Positions 1 through 7,131 of a stretch of DNA of 8,588 nt are shown piece after piece. Where the stretch lies: contig JBLHWU010000250.1 of NCBI GenBank assembly GCA_047629355.1, positions 1 to 8,588 of the forward strand, written 5' to 3'. The notes below the pieces were generated by a model. That model was given only the letters and a program-made list of their open reading frames with translations, had not been told where the DNA came from and did no database searches. A program made the position numbers and the translations under genes. This stretch comes from CAYUNA01 sp047629355 (GTDB lineage Bacteria; Bacteroidota; Bacteroidia; Chitinophagales; Saprospiraceae). Every line of letters begins with the position of its first letter. Position 1 is the first letter of the stretch.

Positions 1-290
1 TTTTCGATAGTTTTCTTTTAAAAATCGTTGCATGGTCTGCATCACGGAACTATTTTTAAGAGGAAAATAGCGGAATAAAGATGTTTTCAAATTACCCCAA
101 TAAATAGTGTCACTTACTTAAGTAACACGTGGTAATTAATCGGGTAAAATTTTTAGACAAGATTTTTTCGATAGTTTTTCTTTAAAAATTCTTGAATAGC
201 CTGTGTTATTGAAGAATTTTTAAAGGGAAAATAGCGAAAAAAGACGTTTAAAAATTACCGAATTAATTGCTACGCGTTACTTAATAACAT
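1..290. repeat. Two diverged tandem copies of a hairpin-forming intergenic element (period about 164 bp)
   Basis: Both copies begin with TTTTCGATAG (1 and 165) and contain a GAAAATAGCG block (about 63-72 and 227-236). Copy B has a perfect 14-bp inverted repeat, CTTTAAAAATTCTT (180-193) against AAGAATTTTTAAAG (212-225), extendable with a few mismatches to 29-base arms (165-193 and 212-240). Copy A has the matching arms at 15-29 and 48-62 with two mismatches. Both loops are 18 bases. The pair G27-C50 in copy A corresponds to C191-G214 in copy B, a compensatory change suggesting that the fold is kept. After the hairpin in copy A lies a second imperfect palindrome (about 88-153) centred on TTACTTAAGTAA (114-125); part of it recurs in copy B around GTTACTTAATAAC. 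There is no credible ORF here. It may be a REP/MITE-like repeat; a transcribed role is not shown. Confidence 0.7.
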
Positions 291-313
291 TTGCACCACA
301 AGATTGAGCCAGC

Positions 314-332
314 TTTGGGCAGTAAGCCCAAA
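314..332. other. Short perfect hairpin downstream of the esterase gene
   Basis: TTTGGGC (314-320) and GCCCAAA (326-332) form a perfect 7-bp stem with a 5-base loop. It lies about 100 bases beyond the stop of the minus-strand esterase gene. No T-run follows on either strand, so it is not a classic intrinsic terminator; it could protect a 3' end or be part of the surrounding repeat. Confidence 0.4.
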
Positions 333-338
333 TTCATT

Positions 339-381
339 CCTCAAAAATACCCAGCCCGCCACCTACGGCAGCGGAGAGAGG
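339..381 (-). terminator. GC-rich hairpin repeat, probable terminator of the esterase gene
   Basis: Read on the minus strand, CCGCTGCC (374-367), a 3-base loop and GGTGGCGG (363-356) form an 8-bp stem (two G-U pairs), followed by GCTGGGTATTTTT. This begins about 55 bases after the esterase stop codon at 429. It is a diverged inverted copy of the element at 3924-3969, so it is a dispersed intergenic repeat that may double as a terminator. The stem is kept in both copies although several bases differ. The terminator role is inferred from position and the short T-run. Confidence 0.5.
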
Positions 382-428
382 ACTTAATTGAGCGAAAGTG
401 AGCAACAATAAACGTATGGTATTTATCT

Positions 429-3400
429 CTATTGCTTTACTATTTTTTGAACCTTTAGTATATTATTGGTCTTGTTCAAAACCTTTATAAAATAGAGCCC
501 TTTTGGTAAGGTCGAAGTGTCGATTGTATGCGTAGACTTACTTGGATTAATTGTTCGATAAATGCGCCCTAAAGAATCAAATATTTCTATCTGAGATGTA
601 CTCAAATTTCCTTTTATTGTCAACTCATTTAGAACGGGATTTGGAAAAATTTGAATCCCATTCTCATTGACAAGAATATCTTCATTTGCAGAAATCACAT
701 CAGGATTAAAGAAACCAAAATCAATGGTATTATTTCCACTAGCATCGTAATCAAAATAACAATTAAATGGGTCACCATCATCCAAAGGCTCTTCATCTGA
801 TGTAAGCGTGACAATGCCAGCCATAATATCAGAAAAAGGATTTCCAGAACCATTGTTATCTAAATCAATATCATTGTCCGCGTTGGATACAAAGCCAGCT
901 GTAGACTCAAATCCTTCTAGTGGCTCACCAGGACCCCAATTATCTACACTCCATACAAAGACAATATAATTTCCTGGTTGCAATCCCGAAAATTTATAAT
1001 ACCCTTCATCATCCGTTACCTGAACGCCTCCAAAGCCTGACCCGTCAGGGATACCATCACCATCTGAATCACGCCAGATAACGAGCGAAACGCCTGAAAT
1101 ACCTGGTTCATTTGGGTCGTTAATTCCATCCATATTATGGTCGTTCCAAACTCTGTTTCCAATCGAAACTATGCCTGGTGATATCTGTTCCTCACAATCT
1201 CCGTAACAAAACGCCATGTCATTTATTGCCAAGATCATTTCATTACCTATGTCTTTTCCTATATTTAAAAAAGTAAGTGCATTATTATTATAATGATAAA
1301 TAGCATTCTCAGGTGATACTGCCAAATTGAAATAAGACTTTTTTGTCTCTACAAAACCTACTTTGCCGCCATAAATGGTATCATTACAGCCTACATTTTC
1401 TTGGGCAAAAGAAACGACATTTTGCATATCTTGAACCCAAAGATCGTCCGTTAATTCAAATCCTCCTTGACCTGAATTGGCAATAACGACAGGAAGATTT
1501 GGCGTGCCTAAATCATTTCTTACATCATTTACTAAATGATAAAGGTTGCTTTCATATTCATTCAAAAACAGGTCAGATTCTCCATCATTCCACCCTTGGA
1601 ACCAAGCAAATCCTGAAATTTCGAAGTCAGTTACACCAATATCCGGAAATTCGGTTCCTAAGTTTTGCGTAACGTCCTGAACAATTTGAATCATCGAATT
1701 GTAAAACGCGCCTGTTTCGCCTCCAGCAGATGGCGGACGGAAATCAACGGCAAGATTCTTACCACCCCAAGCCGTTTTGATGATTAATACGGGGTCATCA
1801 TAATATTCATCAAGTTGGTGTGCAAACATTAGCTCTGCACCAATTAAATTAGGATTGGCGCCTTGACCAACCGTTACATTTGTTCTAATCGTATCTCCAT
1901 TTTTAGCAAAATATAAGGACGCACCTTCCAAGGTATTCCAATTACCTATTGCGCCTATTTCCGACCAATTCCCATCGACATCATTTTGAATGACATCAAT
2001 CAAACTTCCTGGATCATTCTCAGAATCTTCGATAGTACCATATCCTTCCATATTAGACTGTCCAGCTAAAATAAAAACGCGGACTTTACTTGGGGTTTTT
2101 TCTTGTCTAGTTACAATAGGCACATAACCAATTTCTAAGCCCACAGGTGGTTGAACGATTGCTTCTGAATCAATCGTAGCTATATCTCCAATCAATGGAG
2201 CTGCCATATACTCATCCGTATGACTCCAATTCGAATGAATGAGCTCCACCCGACTTTGCATATCAGCACGCATATCAGCGGGAAGATTTGCATGTATTAT
2301 TGCAGGTTGGTCAACAAAGCGATACCAATAATAGGTAACTGTTGAACCATCGCCTAAATCAGCTTGGAATGGCCCAGCTGTTGGCCCAGGACTGTTCCAA
2401 GGACCATTGGGATCTTGCCATTGACAATCTGGATCTAAAGGTGTCAAATAAGTTATTTCACTTCTTGGCGATGTAGGTACTTCCGTATTTACCAAATTGG
2501 TAGCAGTCGGAATAACATCTTCAGTTACTGACAGCCATTTACTATCTGAATCAAGTTTAAAATATTCAGGAAGAATAAACTTACCATCCTCTTCATAAAC
2601 AGTTTCTAGGTCAAATTCATAACCCATTATGTTTTCATTTTGCTGAACATTATTGATATAATTTAAATCAATTTCATGCTCTATACCACCTGAGTCCGTT
2701 CCAGAAATTTCACCTACCATGGCACCACCATTATTAATAAATGAAACATCATATGTTCCAGCAGCGTTTATTCCTGGTTGGACTATAGCTCCACCATTGA
2801 ACCAAGATTCCATATCATTCCAAAGTGCATTTTGAGCGTAGACCGAAATTTGATTTAAAATCATGGAATTGTCTTCATTGCTCGCCGGAAATTGTAATCT
2901 TTCTATTTTGGCATAAGAATTACCGTCACTGTCTTCAGAAATTAATGCTGGAGACTCTGCATGTTCGATACCAAAACCTACGTTCGGATTTGAAGGTCTA
3001 GAGTCTAAAAACAACCCTTCTAAAGAAGGATCCTCCAAAACCGGTTCAGTCCAGAAGGTTGGTAAAAAGAAGGTTGCGGGTCCTTTAAAGTTTGTTGTAT
3101 TTAAAAATAATGTCCAACATTGATTTCCTGTTTCGATATCTTCACCATTTGTTTGCGACATTGGATCAGTCAATGGCAATGGCGTATAACCGTATCCAAG
3201 CATTTCGCCATTTAAACTTTGCGCCATGTTTAACCCATCTGGCGCAAACAACAATTTATTTGACAATTGAGCAACACCATACTTTCCGCCAGGTGTACTC
3301 CAATCTCTTTGTCCATTTGGTAACAATCCCGTTTTTCCTGCACCAGGCCCGTTTGCCCACGCATAAAAATTAAAAGAAACGCCACCCATTATATACTTGG

Positions 3401-3782
3401 GTATTTTTGTGCCGAAACGCGTATCGTGCCACCAGCCTAAGCCTCCTTCTATTGTTGTGTAAAATTGATTCGGTTCATCACCCGTTAGTTGCGTTGTCAG
3501 CCAACAACTTCCTAGTCCCATTTGAAAATTCTGTGGTCCAGGATAATTTTTGAATATGGGCCATGCCGCACTATACATTGTATATCCCGAGCCATAGGTC
3601 TGGTCAGTTACATCTTCTGTTGAAATCCAAGTAAATCCTGTTCTCTGCGCATTAACTATTTGAGCATCGGCTTTGTAACCTAAAGTCGAAAAGAGCACAA
3701 TAAGCAGAATTGTAGCGAACGGAAAATTCATAATATGGCGTTTAATTGTAATAACAAAAAAATTATCTTTGCTGAATTTCAT
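429..3782 (-). CDS. Large T9SS-secreted SASA/sialate O-acetylesterase-type carbohydrate esterase with SdrD-B-like domain
   Basis: Residues are numbered from an upstream in-frame ATG at 3803 (1124 aa). I prefer the ATG at 3782 (residue 8), which gives a signal peptide with basic residues (KR at 21-22), a hydrophobic core at 29-40 and cleavage after ADA (47); 3731 (residue 25) is also possible. Residues 50-560 are Trp/Gly/Asn-rich, beta-type and unrecognised. Residues 573-865 resemble the SASA/DUF303 SGNH esterase domain: GQSNMEG (581-587, nucleophile Ser583), WGGKNL (679-684), WFQGWND (734-740) and the late HYNNNA block with His837. Residues 876-1033 look like an SdrD-B/Cna-B-type domain with acidic Ca-binding loops (DSDGDG at 912-917). 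Residues 1047-1124 are a T9SS sorting domain (IFPNP, KGLYFIKV). Probable role: removing O-acetyl groups from an external glycan after export by T9SS; the substrate is unknown. It is flanked by inverted hairpin repeats and appears monocistronic. Confidence 0.88.
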   Translation of the reverse strand: MKFSKDNFFVITIKRHIMNFPFATILLIVLFSTLGYKADAQIVNAQRTGFTWISTEDVTDQTYGSGYTMYSAAWPIFKNYPGPQNFQMGLGSCWLTTQLTGDEPNQFYTTIEGGLGWWHDTRFGTKIPKYIMGGVSFNFYAWANGPGAGKTGLLPNGQRDWSTPGGKYGVAQLSNKLLFAPDGLNMAQSLNGEMLGYGYTPLPLTDPMSQTNGEDIETGNQCWTLFLNTTNFKGPATFFLPTFWTEPVLEDPSLEGLFLDSRPSNPNVGFGIEHAESPALISEDSDGNSYAKIERLQFPASNEDNSMILNQISVYAQNALWNDMESWFNGGAIVQPGINAAGTYDVSFINNGGAMVGEISGTDSGGIEHEIDLNYINNVQQNENIMGYEFDLETVYEEDGKFILPEYFKLDSDSKWLSVTEDVIPTATNLVNTEVPTSPRSEITYLTPLDPDCQWQDPNGPWNSPGPTAGPFQADLGDGSTVTYYWYRFVDQPAIIHANLPADMRADMQSRVELIHSNWSHTDEYMAAPLIGDIATIDSEAIVQPPVGLEIGYVPIVTRQEKTPSKVRVFILAGQSNMEGYGTIEDSENDPGSLIDVIQNDVDGNWSEIGAIGNWNTLEGASLYFAKNGDTIRTNVTVGQGANPNLIGAELMFAHQLDEYYDDPVLIIKTAWGGKNLAVDFRPPSAGGETGAFYNSMIQIVQDVTQNLGTEFPDIGVTDFEISGFAWFQGWNDGESDLFLNEYESNLYHLVNDVRNDLGTPNLPVVIANSGQGGFELTDDLWVQDMQNVVSFAQENVGCNDTIYGGKVGFVETKKSYFNLAVSPENAIYHYNNNALTFLNIGKDIGNEMILAINDMAFCYGDCEEQISPGIVSIGNRVWNDHNMDGINDPNEPGISGVSLVIWRDSDGDGIPDGSGFGGVQVTDDEGYYKFSGLQPGNYIVFVWSVDNWGPGEPLEGFESTAGFVSNADNDIDLDNNGSGNPFSDIMAGIVTLTSDEEPLDDGDPFNCYFDYDASGNNTIDFGFFNPDVISANEDILVNENGIQIFPNPVLNELTIKGNLSTSQIEIFDSLGRIYRTINPSKSTHTIDTSTLPKGLYFIKVLNKTNNILKVQKIVKQ

Positions 3783-3923
3783 TTGATTATAGGTTGGAAG
3801 CAATTAATATTTTTTTTACTAAAACCCGAAGATAAAGTAATACTTTATAAAATATTCGCGTCTAAGCTATATCTTTCTATTTGTCGCAAAATTGTCTTTG
3901 CTCGCTTCTAATTCTCCCTCAAG

Positions 3924-3969
3924 CCTCTCTCCCCAGCCGCCTTCGGCGGCAGGCTAGGTATTTTTGAGG
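3924..3969 (+). repeat. Inverted copy of the GC-rich hairpin repeat, upstream of the esterase gene
   Basis: GCCGCC (3936-3941), loop TTC and GGCGGC (3945-3950) make a perfect 6-bp stem, followed on the plus strand by AGGCTAGGTATTTTT. The reverse complement aligns with 339-381 along its whole length (CCTCAAAAATACC, then the hairpin, then GAGAGAGG), and weaker similarity continues about 28 bases beyond (3895-3923 against 382-410). Together the two copies bracket the esterase gene as inverted repeats. On the plus strand it is terminator-like, but no plus-strand gene precedes it. Confidence 0.65.
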
Positions 3970-4023
3970 GATAAAACAGTTTTGGAAAAACCATTTTATC
4001 TCTCAAACTCCATTCTTTAAAAC
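3966..4023. repeat. 58-bp hairpin repeat, copy 1
   Basis: GAGGGATAAAA (3966-3976) pairs with TTTTATCTCTC (3994-4004) at 10 of 11 positions, with an inner GTTTT/AAAAC stem. It is followed by CAAACTCC and ends in TAAAAC. The same layout, in the same orientation and of equal length, recurs at 4995-5052. The 369-base gap 3804-4172 otherwise holds only the GC-rich repeat; I see no gene, RNA or clear promoter in 4024-4172. Confidence 0.6.
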
Positions 4024-4172
4024 ATCATTAGAATCGTCAGTTATTTATGAAGCGAAGCACTACGCATTTGACAGGGCTATTTTCCTCTTCTCTAAGCTAT
4101 TTGCATTGTCATCAAGTCCAAATAACATTTGAGTAGGTGTAACAATGTAAAGAATACAATTCAGACAACGGG

Positions 4173-4604
4173 TTACTCCCTTACTTTAATCTCGATTAGT
4201 TCTTTACGGCTTCCCGTAATTCTTTCTTCGATAAATCCTCTTATCTGTTTTTCTCCTTGGAAAGTTTCCTTTAATTGTGAAGTTTTGATTTCTATCAAAT
4301 CCACTGCTGCAATTAAACTATCGAGACTGCTTTGTATTTTCCAAGTACCGAGTCCAAATTGAAATATTTTTTGCGAATCCTGTCCCTTAGGTTCTAAATC
4401 AATAATCAACGTATCTGATGCGGTAGGTTCAATAAACTTATAACGATAATCTCCTTTTTTGAACACAACCATAACCGTTGCATCAGCATTCGTTTCATTA
4501 GTCACTAGTATCGTTTGTGCAGGATCACAGGATACAAAAGTTAATAGCAAAAGGAACAATCCTGAGTTTTTAATCAAAGTCAATCTATTGTTAAATATTT
4601 CCAT
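4173..4604 (-). CDS. Small hypothetical lipoprotein
   Basis: A 143-aa protein of unknown family. Residues 8-25 form a short basic then hydrophobic signal (NRLTLIKNSGLFLLLLTFVS), ending in a lipobox-like FVSC with Cys26 as the likely lipidated residue, so it should be a signal peptidase II substrate anchored in the periplasm-facing or outer membrane. The mature part (27-143) starts with a beta-rich stretch (TILVTNETNADATVMVVFKK) that looks like a small Ig- or C2-like beta fold and ends charged and Lys/Glu-rich. No catalytic motif is visible. The ATG at 4604 is preceded by an A-rich AAAATAAAATAAAAG leader, usual for Bacteroidota genes without a Shine-Dalgarno site. It sits alone between two hairpin repeats, about 390 bases from the esterase start and 478 from the next gene, so co-transcription with either is doubtful. 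Confidence 0.75.
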   Translation of the reverse strand: MEIFNNRLTLIKNSGLFLLLLTFVSCDPAQTILVTNETNADATVMVVFKKGDYRYKFIEPTASDTLIIDLEPKGQDSQKIFQFGLGTWKIQSSLDSLIAAVDLIEIKTSQLKETFQGEKQIRGFIEERITGSRKELIEIKVRE

Positions 4605-4750
4605 TCTTTTATTTTATTTTTGATAAAAAATAACTTGGGATATATACACTGATTCGCATAATGCCTGCTCACAACAAACTTCTTCCACAAAAGTATCCTA
4701 AAAATCAAAATGTACTTGTGGCAAGCTGGACATCAGAATGAGTTGGAGAG

Positions 4751-4949
4751 ACTTAGTAACGGTAAAGTAATAAGTCCGCCAACTAACAACGTTTATTTTG
4801 TTCTTTTTCTCCATTTCGGTCGAAATGACAAAAGATGTTTACTTTTTAAACAGGAATTATCTCTACATAATGACTGTTTCAAAAGTGGAAAATAAGGACA
4901 AAAAAAATACTTGGTAGTTGGCGGAGTTATTTTTTTACGGTTACTTAGT
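4751..4949. mobile_element. MITE-like long imperfect palindrome with 39-bp terminal inverted repeats
   Basis: Positions 4751-4789 match the reverse complement of 4911-4949 at 33 of 39 bases by eye, including an unbroken TCCGCCAACTA core. Pairing continues inwards in weaker form (T-rich 4790-4815 against A-rich 4885-4910), so most of the 199 bp could fold into one hairpin. Inside is ATTTCG-GT-CGAAAT (4813-4826), within a TTCTCCATTTCGGTCGAAAT stretch of a kind I recall as a common intergenic repeat in Bacteroidota. A reading frame crosses the element but has no protein-like features. No obvious target-site duplication flanks it. It occupies most of the gap 4605-5081; no other gene is visible there. 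Confidence 0.6.
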
Positions 4950-4994
4950 ACCGTGTAAAATAAATTTCATTGCATTTTTACAAGGGGATTTTAA

Positions 4995-5052
4995 GAGGTG
5001 AAAACGGTTTTTACAAAACCATTATTTTCCCTCAAACTCCCTTTGCTAAAAC
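4995..5052. repeat. 58-bp hairpin repeat, copy 2
   Basis: GAGGTGAAAA (4995-5004) pairs with TTTTCCCTC (5025-5033), and inner GGTTTT pairs with AAAACC. It is followed by AAACTCC and ends in TAAAAC, as in 3966-4023. The stem is kept although arm bases differ between copies. It lies 30-87 bases beyond the stop codon of the minus-strand gene at 5082, so it could mark the 3' end of that transcript; no T-run follows, so a terminator role is not established. Confidence 0.6.
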
Positions 5053-5081
5053 AAGAACAACCTTATGCTTCACTGGATTCG

Positions 5082-6734
5082 TCAAAGAACCATAAACTTA
5101 ATTATTTCCTCTCCAATTTTCAACAAATATAAATTTGGTGGTAATGCTGATATATCAATTATTTGTTGCCCCGGTTTAACAGTACCAGACTTCAATTTTT
5201 TACCAGTGATTGAAATAATGGCATAATCATCAATTCCAGAGGAATTAATCTCTATTTGAAGATAATTCTTGGCTGGATTTGGATATACTTTAATCCTCTT
5301 GTCGGGTTCAACTAAGTCAATAGTAGAGGTAGTTTGCCAACTCTTCTTAAAAATCCAAGCCATATTTGTTGAGGTATTTCCATTCGGGTCAAATCCACCG
5401 AAATATAATCCATCATCATTCTCAAAAGGAGAAGCAACATAACATCTATTGGCAACCAATGCGGTATCACTTTCACCTACGGGTCCATTTATTTCCTCCA
5501 AAGAATACGCCATTTCCTGATCACGTATCACAAATACGCCTCCTCGATAATACCCATTCCATGTGGGATAATTGCCCCCTGAAATCAATGCTTGAACTCC
5601 TATAATATGGTAAGTTTCATTGGTTATTGAATCCTCAAATTCATAAAATTCATTATATGCTCCGATGGTATAATCGACCGTAGTGCCTGGTAGATAGTCC
5701 TCCATCAATTGGGCAATCTTGGCTTCATACACTCTACTAAACCCACCATTATCATCAGGTTCAAGCCGATATATAACACCTTTTGACTGACTATTAGGAC
5801 ACCACATCAACAAAAGGGCCTCCCCATTTCCATTGGGATTAGGAATGGTTGTTAAACCTCTAATTCCACCAACTGCAGAGTTAATATTTGTACTTAAATC
5901 GCTGAAATCATGAGCGACTGAATAAGTTGGTTCAACACCATTATTTCTACTATAAAGCTTATTACCAGAGGAGAAATACAAGGTGTTGTTCGCAATTGCC
6001 AGACCCAAAGGCCTGATATTTATAGATCCCAATTCAGGAGATGCATTCCATTGTATTTTCCCCGTAATGTTTGGACTATAGACCCCAGAAAAAATGCCTT
6101 GGGTTCCGACAGAAACAAAAATTTGTTCTTTATTGGTGATTGGGTCATAATACACTTGAATATCACGAATAGAATAATTTTCGCCCGCTGGGAAACTTCC
6201 TTGAAAAATTAAGGCTTGTTCCCAAGTACCATTGCTATCATTTCTTGTGAAAGCTCGCGCTTTTACGGTACTGGTAATAAAATTAGGCGAATAAGCTGCT
6301 GTGATTAATACCGTATCTGGGGTAGGCAATAAATCTCCTTGGGCATCCCTTGTGAAAATTACTTGTTTCAATACCTCAGGTCGGAGATGACTTGCTCCAA
6401 GATTTAAATCTTCCGCCCAATTTTCATCGGCATTGTCCAAACGTATTATCTGTCCCCAACCTATATTAACATTACTTCCACCATACCAGATATTAGTTTC
6501 ATCCTGCCAATAACCTACAGAAGCATATAATTTCTTTTTGTGACTGACGAGTTGCAATACCTCAGACCCGCCCAAAAACTTACCATTTAAATCATTAGTG
6601 CCTGCACTAAATGACTTCTGCCATGTTTGTGCGTTTAACGTATTAAAAAACCCGAAAAGGGAAACTACTATTAGCGTTAATATAGGCTTGATTATTTCAT
6701 AATGTGACTTCATAAGTCTATCGTTTAATTTCAT
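5082..6734 (-). CDS. T9SS-secreted protein of unknown function, propeller-like
   Basis: The 550-aa product starts at ATG 6734; the ATG at 6713 (residue 8, MKSHYEIIKP) gives the more standard signal peptide, with a hydrophobic core at 18-30 and cleavage after LNA (35). The body (36-470) has several spaced beta-strand motifs resembling propeller blades: KKKLYASVGYW (67-76), EQIFVSVGTQGIFSGVY (203-219), NTLYFSSGNKLYSR (250-263), HIIGVQALISGG (376-387) and DGLYFGGFDPNG (441-452). No catalytic residues or named domain are recognised. Residues 477-550 are a T9SS sorting domain (IKVYPNPAKNYLQIEI, then LPPNLYLLKI), so the protein is predicted to cross the outer membrane and be surface-attached or released. 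It is complete, with a hairpin repeat after its stop. Its 5' flank runs into transposase-remnant DNA, so its native promoter may have been lost or replaced. Function unknown; sorting-domain call is firm, propeller fold is inference. Confidence 0.82.
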   Translation of the reverse strand: MKLNDRLMKSHYEIIKPILTLIVVSLFGFFNTLNAQTWQKSFSAGTNDLNGKFLGGSEVLQLVSHKKKLYASVGYWQDETNIWYGGSNVNIGWGQIIRLDNADENWAEDLNLGASHLRPEVLKQVIFTRDAQGDLLPTPDTVLITAAYSPNFITSTVKARAFTRNDSNGTWEQALIFQGSFPAGENYSIRDIQVYYDPITNKEQIFVSVGTQGIFSGVYSPNITGKIQWNASPELGSINIRPLGLAIANNTLYFSSGNKLYSRNNGVEPTYSVAHDFSDLSTNINSAVGGIRGLTTIPNPNGNGEALLLMWCPNSQSKGVIYRLEPDDNGGFSRVYEAKIAQLMEDYLPGTTVDYTIGAYNEFYEFEDSITNETYHIIGVQALISGGNYPTWNGYYRGGVFVIRDQEMAYSLEEINGPVGESDTALVANRCYVASPFENDDGLYFGGFDPNGNTSTNMAWIFKKSWQTTSTIDLVEPDKRIKVYPNPAKNYLQIEINSSGIDDYAIISITGKKLKSGTVKPGQQIIDISALPPNLYLLKIGEEIIKFMVL

Positions 6735-6812
6735 GATGTTTGAAGTGTACTTTCTGAAAGATTGCTCCGCGCTAGCCCAGTCGCAGATATTTTAAGTTTA
6801 TAACCATAGCCG
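6735..6812. other. Short gap upstream of the T9SS protein, probably the tail of an old insertion sequence
   Basis: This 78-base stretch joins the transposase remnant's stop codon to the start of the minus-strand T9SS protein. It contains a GC-richer block, CTGGGCTAGCGCGGAGC on the minus strand, unlike the surrounding AT-rich spacers. If the remnant is the end of an IS, its terminal inverted repeat and any promoter for the T9SS gene must lie here. I could not find a matching partner end or a clean TTTG / TAnnTTTG promoter. Confidence 0.3.
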
Positions 6813-7115
6813 TCAGGCTAACAGCTTAATAATTTGCCACGATGATAATTCTGGCGGTTGTCCTTTAGGTTTTCGGACATCCTTTTTAGCTCTTTTTATC
6901 AAAGAATTAGCTATTCTATCTACCCATCGCATTAATTTATTCCCTTTTTGCAAAAGAGCATCTGCTAATTCAGAAAGTTTATTCTTAACGATTTTTGCCA
7001 CTTTCATTGGACTTAATTCAAACTCACTTTCATCCCACAAAAACTGTCCAAATTTATTGTGAATATGTAAAGATAACAAAATCGCAATTAATTTAGAATA
7101 GATATAGCATTTAAA
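6813..7115 (-). pseudogene. C-terminal remnant of a DDE transposase, cut at the IS4 element's left end
   Basis: The frame is open for 100 codons from the left edge of the insertion sequence to a TGA at 6813-6815. Its only in-frame stop upstream is made by the junction bases 7116-7118, so the sequence looks like the end of a longer gene that continued across the insertion. The translation begins KCYIYSKLIAILL, then an amphipathic Lys/Leu-rich helical region, KRAKKDVRKPKG, and ends LSSWQIIKLLA. From memory this fits the tail of IS4-superfamily transposases, where 'CEIYAKLIG' follows the catalytic Glu block and a basic segment with 'PSTYQIL' ends the protein. No catalytic residues remain. TTG at 7079 or ATG at 7007 could start a short protein, but expression is doubtful. 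Family assignment is moderate; the truncation is clear. Confidence 0.5.
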
Positions 7116-7116
7116 T

Positions 7117-7131
7117 CATTAGTGATGCGTC
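7117..7131 (+). repeat. Left terminal inverted repeat of the IS
   Basis: CATTAGTGATGCGTC, identical over 15 bases to the reverse complement of the right end. The match stops sharply at C7117 on the outside, which defines the element's boundary. Confidence 0.88.

Noticed and set aside
1..300. Retron-like or other RNA-based defence element
   Set aside because: Long hairpins are present, but no reverse transcriptase or effector gene lies nearby; a repeat element explains them more simply.
3092..3373. Plus-strand open frame inside the esterase gene
   Set aside because: Antisense shadow of a well-supported coding region; the translation has no protein-like features.
4098..4124. TATTTG / CAAATA hairpin after the lipoprotein gene
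   Set aside because: Only a 6-bp AT-rich stem with a long loop and no T-run; expected by chance in such DNA.
4129..4362. Plus-strand open frame opposite the lipoprotein gene
   Set aside because: Overlaps the lipoprotein gene on the other strand; the latter has a lipobox and suitable leader, this one has neither.
4641..4690. Bacteroidota-type promoter (TTTG / TAnnTTTG) upstream of the lipoprotein gene
   Set aside because: A TTTG and a TATATA are present but the spacing and the -7 sequence do not fit the consensus.
4710..4895. 61-codon plus-strand frame between the lipoprotein and the T9SS protein
   Set aside because: Lies across the MITE-like palindrome; its reading is explained by repeat sequence, with no recognisable protein.
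5366..5605. Plus-strand frame inside the propeller-like gene
   Set aside because: Antisense shadow; His-rich composition results from the opposite strand's codons.
429..6734. Polysaccharide utilisation locus
   Set aside because: There is a probable glycan esterase, but no SusC/SusD-like pair, glycoside hydrolase or sensor/regulator in the window.
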